64,000 nucleotides of DNA from Nematostella vectensis (taxonomy: Eukaryota; Cnidaria; Anthozoa; Actiniaria; Edwardsiidae): the NCBI RefSeq assembly GCF_932526225.1, contig NC_064042.1, forward strand, positions 13,031,040-13,095,039. Direction: 5' to 3'. The position numbers and the translations under genes were made by a program. Shown here piece by piece: positions 12,967 through 27,986 of the stretch. The notes under the pieces were generated by a model that saw nothing but the letters and a program-made list of their open reading frames with translations, searched no databases and was not told the origin of the DNA. How positions within the stretch are numbered: the first letter of the stretch is position 1; each line of letters opens with the position of its first letter.

Positions 12967-15900
12967 TGCTATACTAAAGCATTACCACGACGAATAAGTG
13001 ATTCGGCAGCTTGCTTGTAGGTGTGGCTGTCGGTAAAACAGCCGGAGCGAATCTAGGGATTCGCCTGAGTTTCGTTCTGAAGTTCGCTCCAAACTACCTG
13101 TTTCAAATTGATTTCCTTTGCGAATTACAACATGGAGAAGTCTATTTTTACTGCTATGTCTCTGGAATGAATTTCATTTGAACACCTGCATTGCTTCGCT
13201 CCTAATCCGACTCCGCACCCCGGAGAATCCCCATTTTACCGGCAGCCTTCTAGATGTCAATATTTAGGTGCTTATTTACAGTATATTACAAATGGGATGT
13301 TTTTATTTCCATTCAGTGAACATGGTATCCGGTAAAAATCATGTGTGAGCGTTAGAAAAGAGAAAGAAAATTTGGCTTTGACGTTTGTTTAGCATGGTCT
13401 AATAATTCTGTCTTACGGTTTCTTATAAATAGGTTTTAATAAAAACTGTATATCCTTAGTAGAGATAGATTCATCATTTCAGAAAAAGGATTCTATGACT
13501 GTGAGGCAATAAATTCTATTTGCTTTTTGGCGGCGTTACGAGCGTTAATACCAGGCGGGAGCTAAAAAAAAAAAAGTTAGAATCTCAAAAAATCATTATG
13601 GACGAGTTTTTGCTTTTTCTAATTTACCCTAAGCAATGTGTTATCCCAGCTAGATCATTTTTTAGCTTATTTTTTAGATTATTTTTTAGCCAACCATTTC
13701 CAATCAATTCTAATTATATTGATAAAGCAAGGAAGCCCAACCACACAGTAGCCAACACAAGGTCTGCTCAATTCTGCTAATTTCCCTTTCAATTTGCTTA
13801 CATCTTCGGAGTTTAAGATTGCAAAACGTGATGCACGGCTCAGAGAAGAAAATACACTGCCAAATAGAATACCACCAACCTTTTATTTATATACTTATAA
13901 GCTTTATTTCAGCGCTAGGAAACCAGCTAATTAAAAGGTATTATGACTAACATTTTCTAGATTAATAAGTGTAATGTCATTTAGTGGTGTGAACATGAAT
14001 AAATGATATTCTAATTAGAGCTTAGTCACGTTCGTGGTTTAACTTCCTCGTTTTGTATACACCGTTTAGAATTAATAAACGACTTAAACAGATGTGTTTT
14101 TTAATAAAAGTAACAAAGACTTCTTATTGAACGTGATCTAAAATATGTCTAGAACTTACCAAAAATATTTTATATTTTATATTTGAAATTTAGTAAAACA
14201 TAGAAAAGCCGAACCTATTTGCCATTACTTGATTTTATGGTACTAGTTTTGCATTTAGAAAATGAAAATAATGCCATTGTCATTGATGATATAAGGTTAA
14301 TTTGAGATGATAGTAACGTGTGTATACATTTTGATTGTCTCATACTATGTATTTCCCGTCATCGTTTGACGTTATGCTTTTTAATGATCCTTACTCATAT
14401 TCTCACGTTCCTTATATATGCAAATGTAATTTTTGCTTTACGAGATCAAACAGATTTTCAACTCTCCCCAACGAATGCCAAGGATATAGCTTTCATAATT
14501 CATATTATTAGTTAAAATGAAAACGGATTATTTCTCTTGTTGATAAAGATAGCAAAGCGAGGTTGTGTGTGTCTAAAAGCATTCACCATCTTCGTGGCTG
14601 CCCAGTAAATGATGTCGTCTGCGAGACAATGTGTCCTATCGCGCATGCGTGTTTTTTTTTTTTTTTTTTTTGCTAAAGACGCGGTTACTACTTTACGTTT
14701 TATCACAATTAAAGGAATTGCGCACATGGACGGGCAAGCCTGCAGCACAGCGAATATTATGACTTGTAAGTTGATTTTCACGACTCGTGCATTTGCCTTT
14801 TACTAAAGATCCAAAGGGTGTGTTTTTGACCTGGAAGATATTTGTCGATTACGTTGAAAACGTTCTGGATACAGGTCCTACATCTTAGCTTAGAGAGTCA
14901 CTGCCTGCCTTCATCTCTGACATCGAAGGAAACTGCAATCCGTTTTTCATTTTTAATTTGGTGAATGAGTAGAAGTATTTTGTTTTTTTAAAATAGTTAT
15001 TCCGAGATTTCTTCACATTATTTTTCTTCCAATGTTGAACAAAAAACTGAGAGACCAGAATACGGTTGCGTCTTAGACTACAGTGATAGATTGTAGGCTC
15101 AGTGTTTTTCCTTTATCAATCGTTCTAGCTCGTAAAGAACTATTGCATAAACATCGCAAATATTTCTGCGACATATAAATCGTCCCCACCCCTAAAGTTT
15201 AAAAATTCTAATCAGGCATTTTCTGACATAAATTACATTAACTAGAAATGTTACCTGATTTCTTTTAGAAGAAAACGAACTGTTAGTTGTATATAAAACT
15301 ACCCATGTGGAAAATATTTGAACCATTTTGATTGATGCTTTTAATAATATAAGAGTGGGCTTGTACGTCGTAATTATGGGTTTTTTCGCATTATAAAGAC
15401 ATCTTTGTCCACCTTCTCGCGTGAGTGTAGCTCTCTTTGGGGCCCCTAGTTATGACAAGTGATTGGCATATTTGCGTCGTTCTAAGCAAATTCTTTTCAA
15501 GAATTTTAGCGTCGCAGTTCATTCACATGGGAATCATGATGACGCAGATATAGGGTTCAAAGTACACCGTTCGCGCGCTCTGTCCAAACACACCAGTAAA
15601 CGAGAGTTTACACTATGGTTACTTGTACTAGCAGTGTTTAACATGCGTTTCGACCATTTCTTAAAAGAGAGGAAGTGAAAATACTTATGGTGTTGAATTT
15701 GGCTGATGCCATGATGCAGGTTTTAATCAATGGGAAGTTCATTAGAAAATATAAAATTCGATGCCTTTTTTAAATGAGGAAAATTGTATTTTAGAGTAAT
15801 TGTCATCAGAATGATTCAGTAGATGATCAGTTTGACTCGTTTCAAAGCGTAACGTACGTGATAGCACGGGGAGCGATTAGAATTCCAGACAGACGAGTTG

Positions 15901-17676
15901 TATAATTTATAAAAGACATTCTAGACAATAGGAAATGCAATGTCGAGCAGGTTAATTCGAATTTCTGTAGAAAAAAAAACTCAAAACGAAAGAACCAAAT
16001 TTCAGCACATAATATTTGCAGCAGTTTACCCTAGGAAAAATGTCGTGCGAATTGTAGATGCGAGAAATTTTGAAAGGCGTTAATGATGTTGGTTTTCAGA
16101 TGGAATACGCGTTGAGTATTTGTTATTAAACGGTTGATATCAACGTAAAATGGAATCCACCAGTCAATCGGCGTCACGACGCTAAGTCCTACCGTTTGAC
16201 ATAGCAGCACGTACTTACCCCGTATCCACCAGGGGACGGGAGGGATATTATGGATGCCTGTGACGTAACACCGGCTGTGATGACCTGGGGGTCACGCCAA
16301 ACCAGCATTTTTACTGAGAAAAATTTTTCCTTCTTAAAGTGGGAACACACAACTGGGGCTTGATTGCACCCGCGAAGTCCTATTGCGTGTCAAACACATA
16401 GACTACTTAGACGACAGATTCACAGACATAAAGGCTGTCATGTAAGAAGGTATTTATATCGTTTATTCTGGTTTTCTTGCTGAAATGCTTCCGACGTGCG
16501 ACCGCTCATGGACATACGACCGGCAAGCTCTTACCACTGTTTTAGTAGAATTATTCTTATCATATGGACAGGCATTTATACATTCTTTTTGTCACACGGA
16601 TCCATGAGACGATTCACGAGAGTTTATTTTGTGAGGTCGAAAATTTATGTAGGAGGGAAACCCTTGTGTTGAACGTATTGTTTAGGAGGTTTGTAGTACA
16701 AAGGTGGTCGTCTGCATTTTTAAACATTTTTGATAAGTACTATAAGAGACTCTATTGTATTTGTACTGTGCACGTTTCGTGACACATCAGCTGGATGCAT
16801 AGATATTTCCATATTGTCTTTTTATTAACGAATCTCTGCCGTTACTGCCTGTCACTGTCTCAGCCTTTACTGGTTATTAAGAAAACTCCTCAAACCACGC
16901 TACAGTCATATGTCTAACAACTGCTCGTAATAATATAGTCATTTATTTCTATTTAGTTGTTATCTAAATTACAAATTACTACTTGAGGTCCAAATAACAT
17001 CAAGCGTGAACACAAGCAAGGACCAAAAATTCCGTGCTTCCCCTCCTTACACCTTCAGTGAAAAATGCATGTTTTTATATTCATTTCCTGATCGTTTCTG
17101 TCGCTTTTAAAAGAGCAGCAGTTATTATGACATACGATTTCTCTACGTGCTGTTTTGAGATCTTTACTAAGGCTGGTTTATGCCTTGTGCCCCGGTCATT
17201 CCCGGATATTATGTCTGGCTAAGTGGAGCAGTTATTAAACGCTTCGTCAAACGCGTATTGCGGCTTTAGGTAAAAGAAACAAGTTTTCAACAAATGCGCC
17301 GTGGGTTGTTGGCTTAAAGAGCATTAGCAAAAAAAAAATCTTTATAAAAGATTGCTTCTGGATGAGAGAAAGATTAACAAGAGTTGTGCTTTTTTTGCTG
17401 CAAAGGGGATCTTTTTTTTTAGATTTAACGATAATAACTTACTGACAAGTTCTGACAAGTATGCAAGCAACAAGATTTTTTTATATAACTCAAATTTATA
17501 TAATATGAGTGTAAACAAGTGAGCATATGGGATGGCGTAAGGGAGATCAACAACGTTTTTATCAAATATTATCCCTTAATGACTATTTCTGCTGAACATC
17601 TCTGTCGATTATTTTATAGTTTTCCGATCTCTATCGCACAATTATATAAAAACGGTATTTCAAACGCCATGCCCTT

Positions 17677-18238
17677 GGCGGATCTAGGATTTAGAAAAGG
17701 GTGATGACCTTTTTGACAGTTTGTCGTGATTATTTTTTTCAAGATTTTAATAAATATATATTTCATGTTACAAATTGTTCTACAAAATTTCGAGAATACT
17801 TTTATTTTCCCTGTTGTGAAAAAGTTTTGAATTACAGAGAACCAAAAGCATAACAGCTCCTCTTCCTACGGACTTTACGGGAGGAATACTTGGAAAAGAA
17901 GATAACGCCATCCGTCATGGTTGAGTTACCATAAAAGGCCTTCAGACCTCCATCCTGTCGATCGATACTTTTTCCGGGGGGGGGGGGGAGAGGGGGGGGA
18001 GGGATGAGTTCTCTGATAGAAATCTGAACAACCCCAAAAGAACAAAAAGGGATTTTATATGCCTTTGCAGTATCTTCGCGGGACGTATTGCCGGATTTGG
18101 CTACGTACCAGAGTGATATAGCTTATGCTTTATAGTTTTGTCTATAAATAGCACGTCCATTGATAACCGAAAAGGGGAAATTCGGCCGTTGTGGGGGGCG
18201 CGTTCGCAACCCCTGCACCCCCCTTGGTATGGGCCTGA
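17677..18238. mobile_element. dispersed repeat family 2, long copy
   Basis: Starts ggcggatctaggatttag and ends tggtatgggcctg. Its 3' half (from about 18004: gagttctctgatagaaatct, then gcctttgcagtatct, gatatagctta, tctataaatagcacg) is matched by 49212-49457. It contains a poly-G tract at about 17976-18000. No coding capacity seen. Confidence 0.75.
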
Positions 18239-19882
18239 CTTTTATTATGTATCCTATCGTGCAATCTTCCAGTTTTCACTTTCTTTTTTCGGGTGCAATT
18301 GCATCAATCACAACACAATTTTGAAGAACTAATTCTGCCGGCGAGTTGTCAAAAAACTTGAAAAGCTCATGGTAAGAATTCAACCTATTGCGTACTATAT
18401 TGCAGGCGTGGCAAATGACTAAGTCGGTGAATGGACAGATTCGGTTTTCTTGTCCACTCTACTATTTGCGATGAATTTGCCGGTTGCGCTCCGTCTAGCG
18501 CATGGTAGTATATACGAGTGCATATGTTTTTAGAGGAAGTTGGCAAAATATTATCGGGATTTTTGGTACTTGTTTTTTCCGTATTATGAAATATCTATAT
18601 TCCATATTAGGGTTTCGTGTAAAACACTCGCCGATGCGAAAAAGAGGAGGTGTAGTCGAGAAAGCAGGAAACAGTCTTTATTAGAAAATGTTCGTAAAAA
18701 CAGTCAACAGAGCTTACATGATCTTACTAGTAAACAGAGCCCGATATCTTTAAAAAAAAACGACAACGATTTCTTGTATTCGCGATGAGTGACGCCCAAT
18801 AAAAATATACTAGGGATAAACTCTATAAAATAGAGTGTTTCAAGTTTTCATTAAAAATATCAGAACAGGACAAGAAAGTAATGCACTTAAAACTTATGCT
18901 TTTACGATAAAATATTACTTAAAGAAAATACGGACTTTCAATTTATAATAATTTTTAATTATCTCGGGCGGGGTCACTCTTCCAAAGTCCCAGAAAAAAA
19001 GATAACGGCTTGGAAATAAGAATAATTACAAACGACAAGCAATCGTTTTGAAAAGAAGAACTACTGCAAAAATAGCGCAAGAAACAAGTATGACAAAAGA
19101 AACCTCCTCTCGTGCCCATGCCCCCGATGTCTAAAATCTCGAAACGAGGCTAGCGTTAGACGTGACACGATACAATCGCAATATGAGGGAAAATCGAACC
19201 CAAAGCCCCCAAATCTTTAAAAGTCGTTAAATATACAAAAAGCATTTTGATATTGACCAAAGAAGCTTTTGATATTAACCGAGGTAAGTAGATATCTATT
19301 TTACGATTACAGTGGTGTGTTTAATCACAATTTTCTTAGTAAGAACTTTCTAAACTGATATGTGGGAGTCTGTGGCTACAAAGCGACATAGACCTAACAC
19401 TGACAGCTGGAAAGGACACGGGTTTTGTCTTTTTTGTTAGCATAATATTCCAGAGTACTTTGTATAAATCTGTTGGAATTCGACATGAAGTAAGCCAGAT
19501 AAATTCTGCGAGGGAAAACGTGATTCACAATGCAATAAGGAATATCCTTCTCCATTGTTCGAAATTCTAAAAAAAAGCCGTATTATTTACGTAGGCGTGG
19601 TCGATTTGAAGCACTCGCATTTTCGAAAAATTTATCAAATATTGAGCTATTTTTATATTTTTCCATTATGTTTTTCTTTTTCCGCGTCTAAGATAGTGGC
19701 CTCGTGCAAACTCTAGGTATTCTCTCTCCCCCCCCCCCCCCCCTCCCCTTCCCACGTTAAAAAGAAATTTCATGAAGGAAAGCTTCGTTCTTTCTCTAAA
19801 AGGTTTATCTTATCATTACCGTGCAAGGTAATCTTGCTACCAAAACCCGGGTGTGTTCCGCACGGAAAGTACATATTAATGT

Positions 19883-20050
19883 TGGTTCTTACTTGGACGT
19901 AAACGCAAACGCAGAGCGCCTAATTTTCCGATTCTCACTGGAACACAAGCGCAAGAGAACACAACTGCTTGATTTTCTTGCGCTTGTGTTTAACGATTCT
20001 CACTTGTGATCTGCTTCCGTTTTCGCTTACACTTGCGTCCTAGTGAGAAC
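19883..20050. mobile_element. MITE-like element, family 1, long copy
   Basis: The left end ggttcttacttggacgtaaa and the right end (reverse complement ggttctcactaggacgcaag) form terminal inverted repeats of about 30-45 bp. The interior shares at least two blocks with 12254-12367. Confidence 0.75.
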
Positions 20051-23000
20051 CGGCCTTTAAGATGGAAGCGCAGGTCACAGCTGTTTCGCAGCTATTAAAC
20101 TCTCCTCTCGATCTTCATTGTCGTTTCTTTCCTTATAGTTTAATTGGTAAGCTCGAAAAAGTTAGTTAAAGAAAAATAGTTCCAATGGGAAAAAGGCTCT
20201 CTCAAGCGATGTGTTATACACGATAGACGGGTGATGAGCAAACGAGTCTGCGAACACATAGATATCACAGGTTTAGTGATTCTTTTATGAAAAGATTTTG
20301 GCGGTCAAGAGGGAAGAGGGGGGGGGTGGGGTACAAGCGCCTTGGTGCCACCGCAGCTGGTGATCTATATGTCTCTCCCGATGCGTTGCATGCTTGCGCA
20401 ATTTAGGTATTATGCAAATGCCTGATATTAGATGCTTTTTTCGTTCCTGTGGCTAAGCGGAGGTCACGTCCCCAGATGATGGCTTGATTAATCACTTCCA
20501 CTTTCTAACTTATTCGCGTCACGAAACAACCTGCAGCATAACCATCGGACAGAACACATTACGAGTCAGTTACTGGGAGATAAAAAAGGGGATATTAGAG
20601 ACATTGAAGATGATATAGAAATCTAAAGAAAAAAATTCATTAGAACTTTGAGCAGCCCACGGCCAAAAATCGTGCACCACGATTATAGGTAATAGCTCAA
20701 AGACACATAACAAAAAAAATATATATTCTACATTGGAGAAAATCCTAAAATCTTAAATTGTTTGCAATATGATATATATGCCCCTTCACATCCTTTTAGC
20801 AAATCCTGGAGACTCGGCGTGAATTTGAAACTGTACGGTTCACTCGACATTAAAGGATTAAGTAAAACCTAGCCAAAAAATCCGACATGAATCTGGGGTT
20901 CGCTTGGTTATCCGCCTGGTATATTGAAGGAATCGTACTGGGGTTTTTTCGACCCTGTTAGTTGTTTAAGGTACATGTCTTAAAAAACAGAAGCCCATAG
21001 TAAAATGGTTTCTTTTAAGATTCCTGTACGCAAACTGTGTAGGATAATGCAATTACACCGACTAAAATTAATGGTAGAGATAACTCCTGAAAAAATGGTC
21101 GAAAATGGTTAAATGATTTTTATTAAATAATTCTAGAAACATTGTTTTTATTTTTTTATATTAATGAAGTAGAAATATTCAACATATGTTCTAGTGCGCC
21201 GCTTAAGTTCAATAAATAAAAGACGGCTTGATACTAATATTACTTCAGATCTCGATTTCTGTGACAATAATATAACTAGTGGTTACCCGTGAAATATTCA
21301 CGAAAAAGCAATTCTTTGTTGTACAAAACTTTTTAAGGTATATTTCAATCCTTCAATGTATTGGCTTCCTAGTGCTTTAGGGGAATATTATGCGTCGTCG
21401 TAAACATTAAATAAACAAATGCATCCCTTTTGAGTCCCCAATAATATATTTATCTCATATTTAATTTACCTCATAAAAATGTGAAAAGGCGCTTTCTATA
21501 AAATACCGCCCATATTTCAGTATTCCACCTTTTCCTATATCCGTTTTGGGAGCCCTGTGTATGATGTTTTTGGCGGGAATCGGGCAAATTCAAACCATTC
21601 AAATTTCGCACGTTCATGTGTTGGGTTTTGGGAGTGGAGTGAGTTTGAGAGTGGATCGTGAATCATCGCTTCTTTGGCTTTTTTGGTCTTAGTGTGTTAT
21701 TTGGTGTTCGATTCCATACTTTTTAAAGAAATTCGATGTGACATAAAAGGTATGTGGGTCTGAAAACACAAAATGACGGCCTACTATTTGTAATGAACAA
21801 ACCTTTTGCTTTTGTAAAAAAAATCAAAGAGTACTTCTTATATCGAGATTGATCTGATGTAATAAGAAGTGTTGTGCACCATCTCGATCTGATTGAATAA
21901 GCGTTTATGCACCGTCCTTTTATGGATCGAAATGAAGTTGTTCAAAAGTCAAATGTCTTGCAGTTGTAGATAAAAGGCCTTTCTTCCGTTTTCTTGTTTG
22001 CGTTTCTTCCGTTTTCTTGTTTGCGTTTTCTTGTTTATATTATGCGCGATGGAGCTAAAGAAACTACTTTCTTTTCGAGGTAGAAATAATGCTTTTCTAA
22101 TAAACTATAAAAAGAAGCTACGGCAAGTATCCGAATTCTTTTTCAGATTTGATTTTCCGCGCGCTCGAAGGTTTGTTTACACATCTTCCGAAATTGTCTA
22201 GAATAGGATTTCTCCTCTACTATGATTTTTTAGGAGATAGACTTATTACTGTATACTTTTAAAGTGTGTTTTTGTTGAGAGACACGGATGTCTGAAGGTC
22301 ATTAGTCCTTTTTGCTGCGGGAAATCTTGAAAATGGCGCCTTTGCATGTGTGATCCTCTCGCTTACAAAAACGGTATAACCTTGAAATAAAAACCATTTT
22401 GCACACCTCCTCTCCGGCAATATGTGGAAATGGCGTGGTTTCGGATTTTTCTAGCTCAGCCATTTTTTTCGTAAAAGGTGGTCCATTTCCATTTCTTAGT
22501 GTATTATATAATAGTATAGATATTGCACTCGTGCCAGTGCGTCATAAATCTAAGACTAAGTGGATGTTTTGGCTGCTCACGGAATGACACAAAAGTTCTT
22601 AGCTTTCGTGTCATCTGATGTGTTTCCAATAAATATTCTGATTTTTTCTTAAATTATAGTCGTTCTTCCACGAAATTTAACCGGTCACACCCTTCAATTC
22701 ACACGTCAGTTTTTCATATTTTTTAATGCAGTGAGGGTAACGAAATTCAGGGCTTTAACGCCTGGTATTTTCATGTAAACGTTTTTTTTTCTTGGAAAAC
22801 ATTCACAATTATAACCTTGTCTTTGAAATAAAGTTAAGAAGACGACATTGGTTGGTGTGGGGGTTTCAAAACCCAAATTCACTCTAAAATTTCATTGAGT
22901 ATTTGTTGTTTTTCATTAAATTTATGTCGGTCATGTCTTTGCGATTTTAACAGAGATCGCTTCAAGTAAACTTATTGATCATTTGACCAAACTCGCCATC

Positions 23001-26000
23001 CAAGCACTGTTAATTCCCCATTCATAATTTATATTAAGATCTCAGCAGATGCCAACTAGCATGTTATATCCTCTCTTAGAGGGCTTATCGTTTCAAATTA
23101 TATCGACCACCTTTGATAACAGAATCACGGAATTAAATATTTGATGATTCTCATTTTTTTTTAAATGAAAGATAGTCACCGACGATCTTACTTTATAACG
23201 TATATGTAACTTAATCAATCATTAATTTTGACAAAACCTTCTAGAAGAACGAGTCGAATGGGAATAGCGATGTGGAGGAACATAGACTGATAATTTTGCC
23301 CGAGGTATATTTTTTGCAGATTTCGCAATTTGGCGAGTTTATTATTTTATTGGGGGCGTTTGGTATATTACATTCCCTCTTTTTTAATCAATAACCCCTT
23401 GAATTGTTACACGCCAAAAAACTAATCAACAAGCCTATACGACATAATTGAATTTTATAGAATTCTTCCGCGTTGATTTGTGAAGGTGTTTGTGGTTTCG
23501 AATTTATTTGCGATACCGTCTGTTTCCTTCGTACATTAGGGCCTCAGTGTTTCATGCGCACTAATAAGTACCGTAAAGAATCTATTTTCTATGAATTGCT
23601 GTATTAAAATGGTTTTTCTTAGAAGGTTTAATTCCGTGATCTCAAACCCCATTCTCTTTTAAAAGAGATAAGCCCCCTTGAACGATAAAAGACATTTACA
23701 GCATATTTTTCATAAGAACGTGTAATTTTAAGTTGAGGCTGGTTCAATTTTTGCAGCTATCTGATCCTCTACATGTTCTTAGAATTAGGTAAAATCAAGC
23801 CTGGGTGTTCCTATAACACAGTTTCTTATAAAAAGAGCGTATACAATTTAGAGGGTTCTACTTGTATTTGACAGCACTTCACGGGAGAGCATGCGAGCAT
23901 GCTATCGTTTTTATTCATGATGAAAAATTGTAAAAAGAAAACTAGGCGTAAGATTGCCTTTTGACCCTTCCACCCTATTTTGTGCTATCCTGCTCGGGAC
24001 CGAGGGTATGATCGCAAATCCAAAATGGCGGCCGATGGTTCGACATCAACCACTTCCTGGTAGCAGGCATATGCTTGATAACTTTTTTTTTTATAATAGC
24101 TTCAGTTTTTCTTCGTCCGTCCATGACGTGACTGCACGTCCGAGAAGATATTCTAGGAGCTCTTGGTGTGAAAGTCGCAATATTTGCTGTGTCTTTTCTT
24201 GTCAGACGGATTATTTTTAGCGAGTTCTCTGGGCTTGCCAAGACGGTAAACGGAGCGCACGTGATGTTTGGGTTAAACACACGCGTCAGGTTTGAAATTC
24301 TGGAAATGCTCCAAACTATCAAGTCACCCTTCTGAAAGATTTGCTTCTAAAAAGACTCCAAAACGATTTTTTATCGGGTTGCCTGCAGAATTTAAACTTG
24401 AACATGCAGGAATCGTTTATTTTTTCTGTCAGCTTCAATGTGCGAGAAACATTGAAGTGGTTCTCAAGAGCTTGATAATATCGGAATAACATATCTGCTT
24501 CTGCTGAGTGAGAGACGAGTGCGGCAGACAAATTTATTTTTCCCTACACTAACTGGTTGATAGGCTCTATATGACTTTGGGCGTTCAATAGCGTTTTGTG
24601 GCGTTGCGAAGCTAGAATATAAATAAAGCTAGAATATAAATAAATCACACAGAGACAGTATGAAAAAGGTAGGCATAATATATTTCAAAACGAAATTTGA
24701 AGTAACCTTCGAGCAATTTATCGAGTAAACACAGTGTTAGGATAGCACGTGCAATATCCATTGAGCTTGGGAGCCCAAGGCACAATGTTAAGAGAAAGAA
24801 AATTTTGAACAGTTTGGCAACCTTTGTGAGAAAGATCTCTATTTTTTTTCTCGTAACAGGAACAAATGATTAGCCTCTCCCTAATATGTGCAGATTTCTA
24901 CACGTACGTGTGCACCTGAAAGCGGAAAAAGCACCAGACGTGCCCGAGCATAAAAAAGACGTAAGCTTAAAATACACCGAGGTTTATACGGGATACTTCT
25001 CAAACGTGCGTTTTTATTTAGAACACTCCGGGTCCAGCTTTGACAAGTTTAGGTCAAAAACCTTCCGCCAGCGTTTCGGTTTTCTATTGCTTTCCATGCT
25101 GTGTCAGCGACAGAAGGTTGAGGTGAAGGGGGGGGGGGGGGGGATAATCATGTCCTTTCGGTTTTCATTTTTGGTATCCCCTGCTGTGCGGTAAGCACCT
25201 TTAAAGGCACGTTCGAAAGGAACTCTCGTTAGCTTATCTAGAGCAACTGCTAGTTTTACACACTTGGGAAAGCTTAGTATATCATTGCTTCCAAATTGCT
25301 ATCCTTCCCAGAATGCCTTACGCTCATGTTGTCTTTATAACCTGCCCTGAATATACCACATAAAGATACAATTTCAAAAAGTTTAAATACTTCTTTTATT
25401 ATGTATGTGAATGCACAAGGTACATTGGTACATATAGACACAATAGCCACCTAAGAATTTGACAAAGGTTTTGACTCCGGCCTTGCCGTCAAGAATTACT
25501 GCCAAGTAGTGTAATGCAACATTGAGCATGAGAGCTGGATTCAACGAACGTGATATTGGTATATATTTATAGAAATGCTAGAATTTTCAACATCCTCTCC
25601 GAATAAGGATTGAATTGTCCCGTTAGTTGCCCAATAGGCAATCTGCTGTTTTGTAGCCATGAGATTTGCATATACAGGAAGTTAACGTCTGGGCAAGTTA
25701 ATGATACGGAAAACTAATTATTTCATCCGCATGCTTTTCTCGGTTGAGATAAATAACCTCGAAACAGACATGAAGACTGTCATAGCCGTTGTTTTTGTTT
25801 ATTTTTGGTTGCATTTCGCACGTGCTTTTATTTGAATGCGTCTTTGCGGTATGGCAAAGTGTTTGGAATGGCGTCTAGTATGTGATACTCCGACAAGTAA
25901 AGGACACATCTTTGACAATGAACCGGATAATCGACCACAGACTCCCGAGATTTTCAAAATTGTAAGGCAGATCGGGACCTTTTTACTCACTGATTAGCTC

Positions 26001-27139
26001 AAAGATCTCACGTCCTGTCATACCAATTAGAACAATTATATATTAACCTGAGTTTTAACGTATTTTTCATATAAAGTAGATAGACTTTTCGTGCTAGAAT
26101 TATTTTTAATAAAGGTTTTTTTCATCTCTAAAACCCCAACATCTCAAAACAGCGATTCTCCTTAGTTTAATATCAGCTTCTAAATATTAATATAAACAGA
26201 ATTTCAATTTCAGATTATTGTATTCTATATTATCATCTTTTTTATTTTATATTATTATAGTAAAGATATTCTTAATCCTTTATTAAAATGGAAGTCAGCC
26301 CTTCATTGTAAAAGATAGTAGGTTTCTACCTAGGTTCCAAGTCTTCCAGCAAACCGATGGCACGAGGGTGATAAAATAGCAGCTAAAAGAGATTCCTTTA
26401 AAAAAATCTGTTTGATCGCGTGAATCTAGTTTTGACGAGGTCGCGTTCCGTGTATCCTTGAGTGGATAGCAACATGATTGATAGCCAAGTAAAGATGAGA
26501 TGATGTTACGTCTTTTCCTGGCACGAAACAAAGTGACTACTGGTAAAGAGTCGTCAACAAAAACTGATCATCAGTCACTCTCACTTATGAACTCTAAGTT
26601 GATGTCGATAAGGGAAAGTTTGTACCGTATGAATGCCCTTATCACTTGTCTTGGACGATATAGAATGAGGAGACTTAAGAGTCTGCGTTGCGTAGTGGCT
26701 ACTTCATTCACCAAGAAACTTTAATCAACCTATTTATCTTATACAATTCATTTCACTACCACAATATTATCAACAATACATTTTCTAAATAGTTTTTAAG
26801 GGAGAGAAAACAATAACTATAACTTTAAAGTTACTATATTTTTTGTTGTTTTTATTCAATACTTTTCAATACTCACGATTAGTTTTGATGTCTTTAAACA
26901 CCAAAAAATGTACTCTTTTACTCGGTTAACGATTCTTCCTTGCCACTTGTCATCGTTTTAACAGCTTTAAGTTTGTGTCTAAAAAAATTGACTAAATCTC
27001 GCTTGTGAAGCACCACGTGACACGAGCAGGTGAAGAATGCGTTAATATGAGCAAGTGGACGTGAGAAAGCATTTGCGACAAGTATAACATCATTTAACGA
27101 ATAGAAACCGAAATTTCCCGGGTCGTTTAGATAGCATAG

Positions 27140-27510
27140 TCACGACAATTTGAAATCGTGACCACAAAAACTCCCGCTTCTTTCATTTATATCCGCGCTC
27201 TGGGGAAATATAGCCTTTTTAATTGATTTTTGATTTAGGATTATGGTTTTGGTAAATAGTGGTAATTCACTTTTTGTGGTATTATAAGTTTTGCTTTATT
27301 AAAAGGAGCTGATAACTCGGTCACGATATATATATATATATCAAAAAGCCCAAACTGTCGCCATCTCGTACCAGGACAATGAATACAATACACCAAAAAC
27401 TGGAAATCGACTCTGCCAAATTTTCGTCTTCAATAAGACTTCTTCAGGGCAGACTCAGTCTTCAGTTCTTCAGTCTTCTTCTTCTCAGACTTCAGTCTGC
27501 CCTGGACGTA
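27140..27510. repeat. hairpins and TA microsatellite in the intron
   Basis: Three short structures: gtcacga and tcgtgac separated by 10 bp (27140-27163); a TA run at 27326-27340; and cagggcagact paired with agtctgccctg (about 27446-27504) around a TCTTC-rich loop. Their origin is unknown. Confidence 0.5.
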
Positions 27511-27986
27511 AAACTGCCTTAAGCGTTTTTGCAGTGTCTTTGTCTACAGGAACAACATTCTACTTCAACTTTCCATTTTAAATACACCAGAATGTCACGC
27601 GAAAACCCGGGTTTATTGAGCAGCTGGTCTTGACACGGGAGATTTGAACCCTCCCCTCCCCCCATGGTATTTAATCCACCTTGTGGTCGCTTCTCCTGTA
27701 CACATTAAAATGCCATGCGATCCGTTTTCTCTTCACGATTCTTGAAAGTAATAGTGCACAAGTCTTCGAACTTTGTGTTATTTTTATAACCGCAAAGATT
27801 CAGGCATTGCGTTATGTGCGTGACGGATTGGAACGAGTTATCGCGTGCGTGTGATAATTATCGGGTTCGCATGACAGGTCACGCTAAAATGGCTCGTTAA
27901 ATAGCTGGAAGCACAAGTCAGCCCATCTATTTCTACAGCAGCAACCACTAGGTTAACAACTCAACATAAGAGGTAATTTTACCAGA

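Larger units (their letters stand above)
5598..27986. other. long intron or intergenic stretch, repeat-rich
   Basis: No convincing coding exon was found. The open frames are all below about 115 codons, without domains or paired splice sites. It holds several inverted-repeat elements (listed separately), A-rich simple sequence at 8760-8945, poly-G tracts near 17976-18000 and 25128-25143, and short duplications such as 21980-22035 (ttcttccgttttcttgtttgcg twice) and 24610-24645. A YY1-like word (aaaatggcggc) is at about 24021. If exon 5426-5597 is real, all of this is intron of gene A. Confidence 0.5.

Noticed and set aside
23975..24322. 115-codon - frame and a YY1-like aaaatggcggc word on +
   Set aside because: No recognisable domain. 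The ATG in the motif opens only about 12 codons before a stop.
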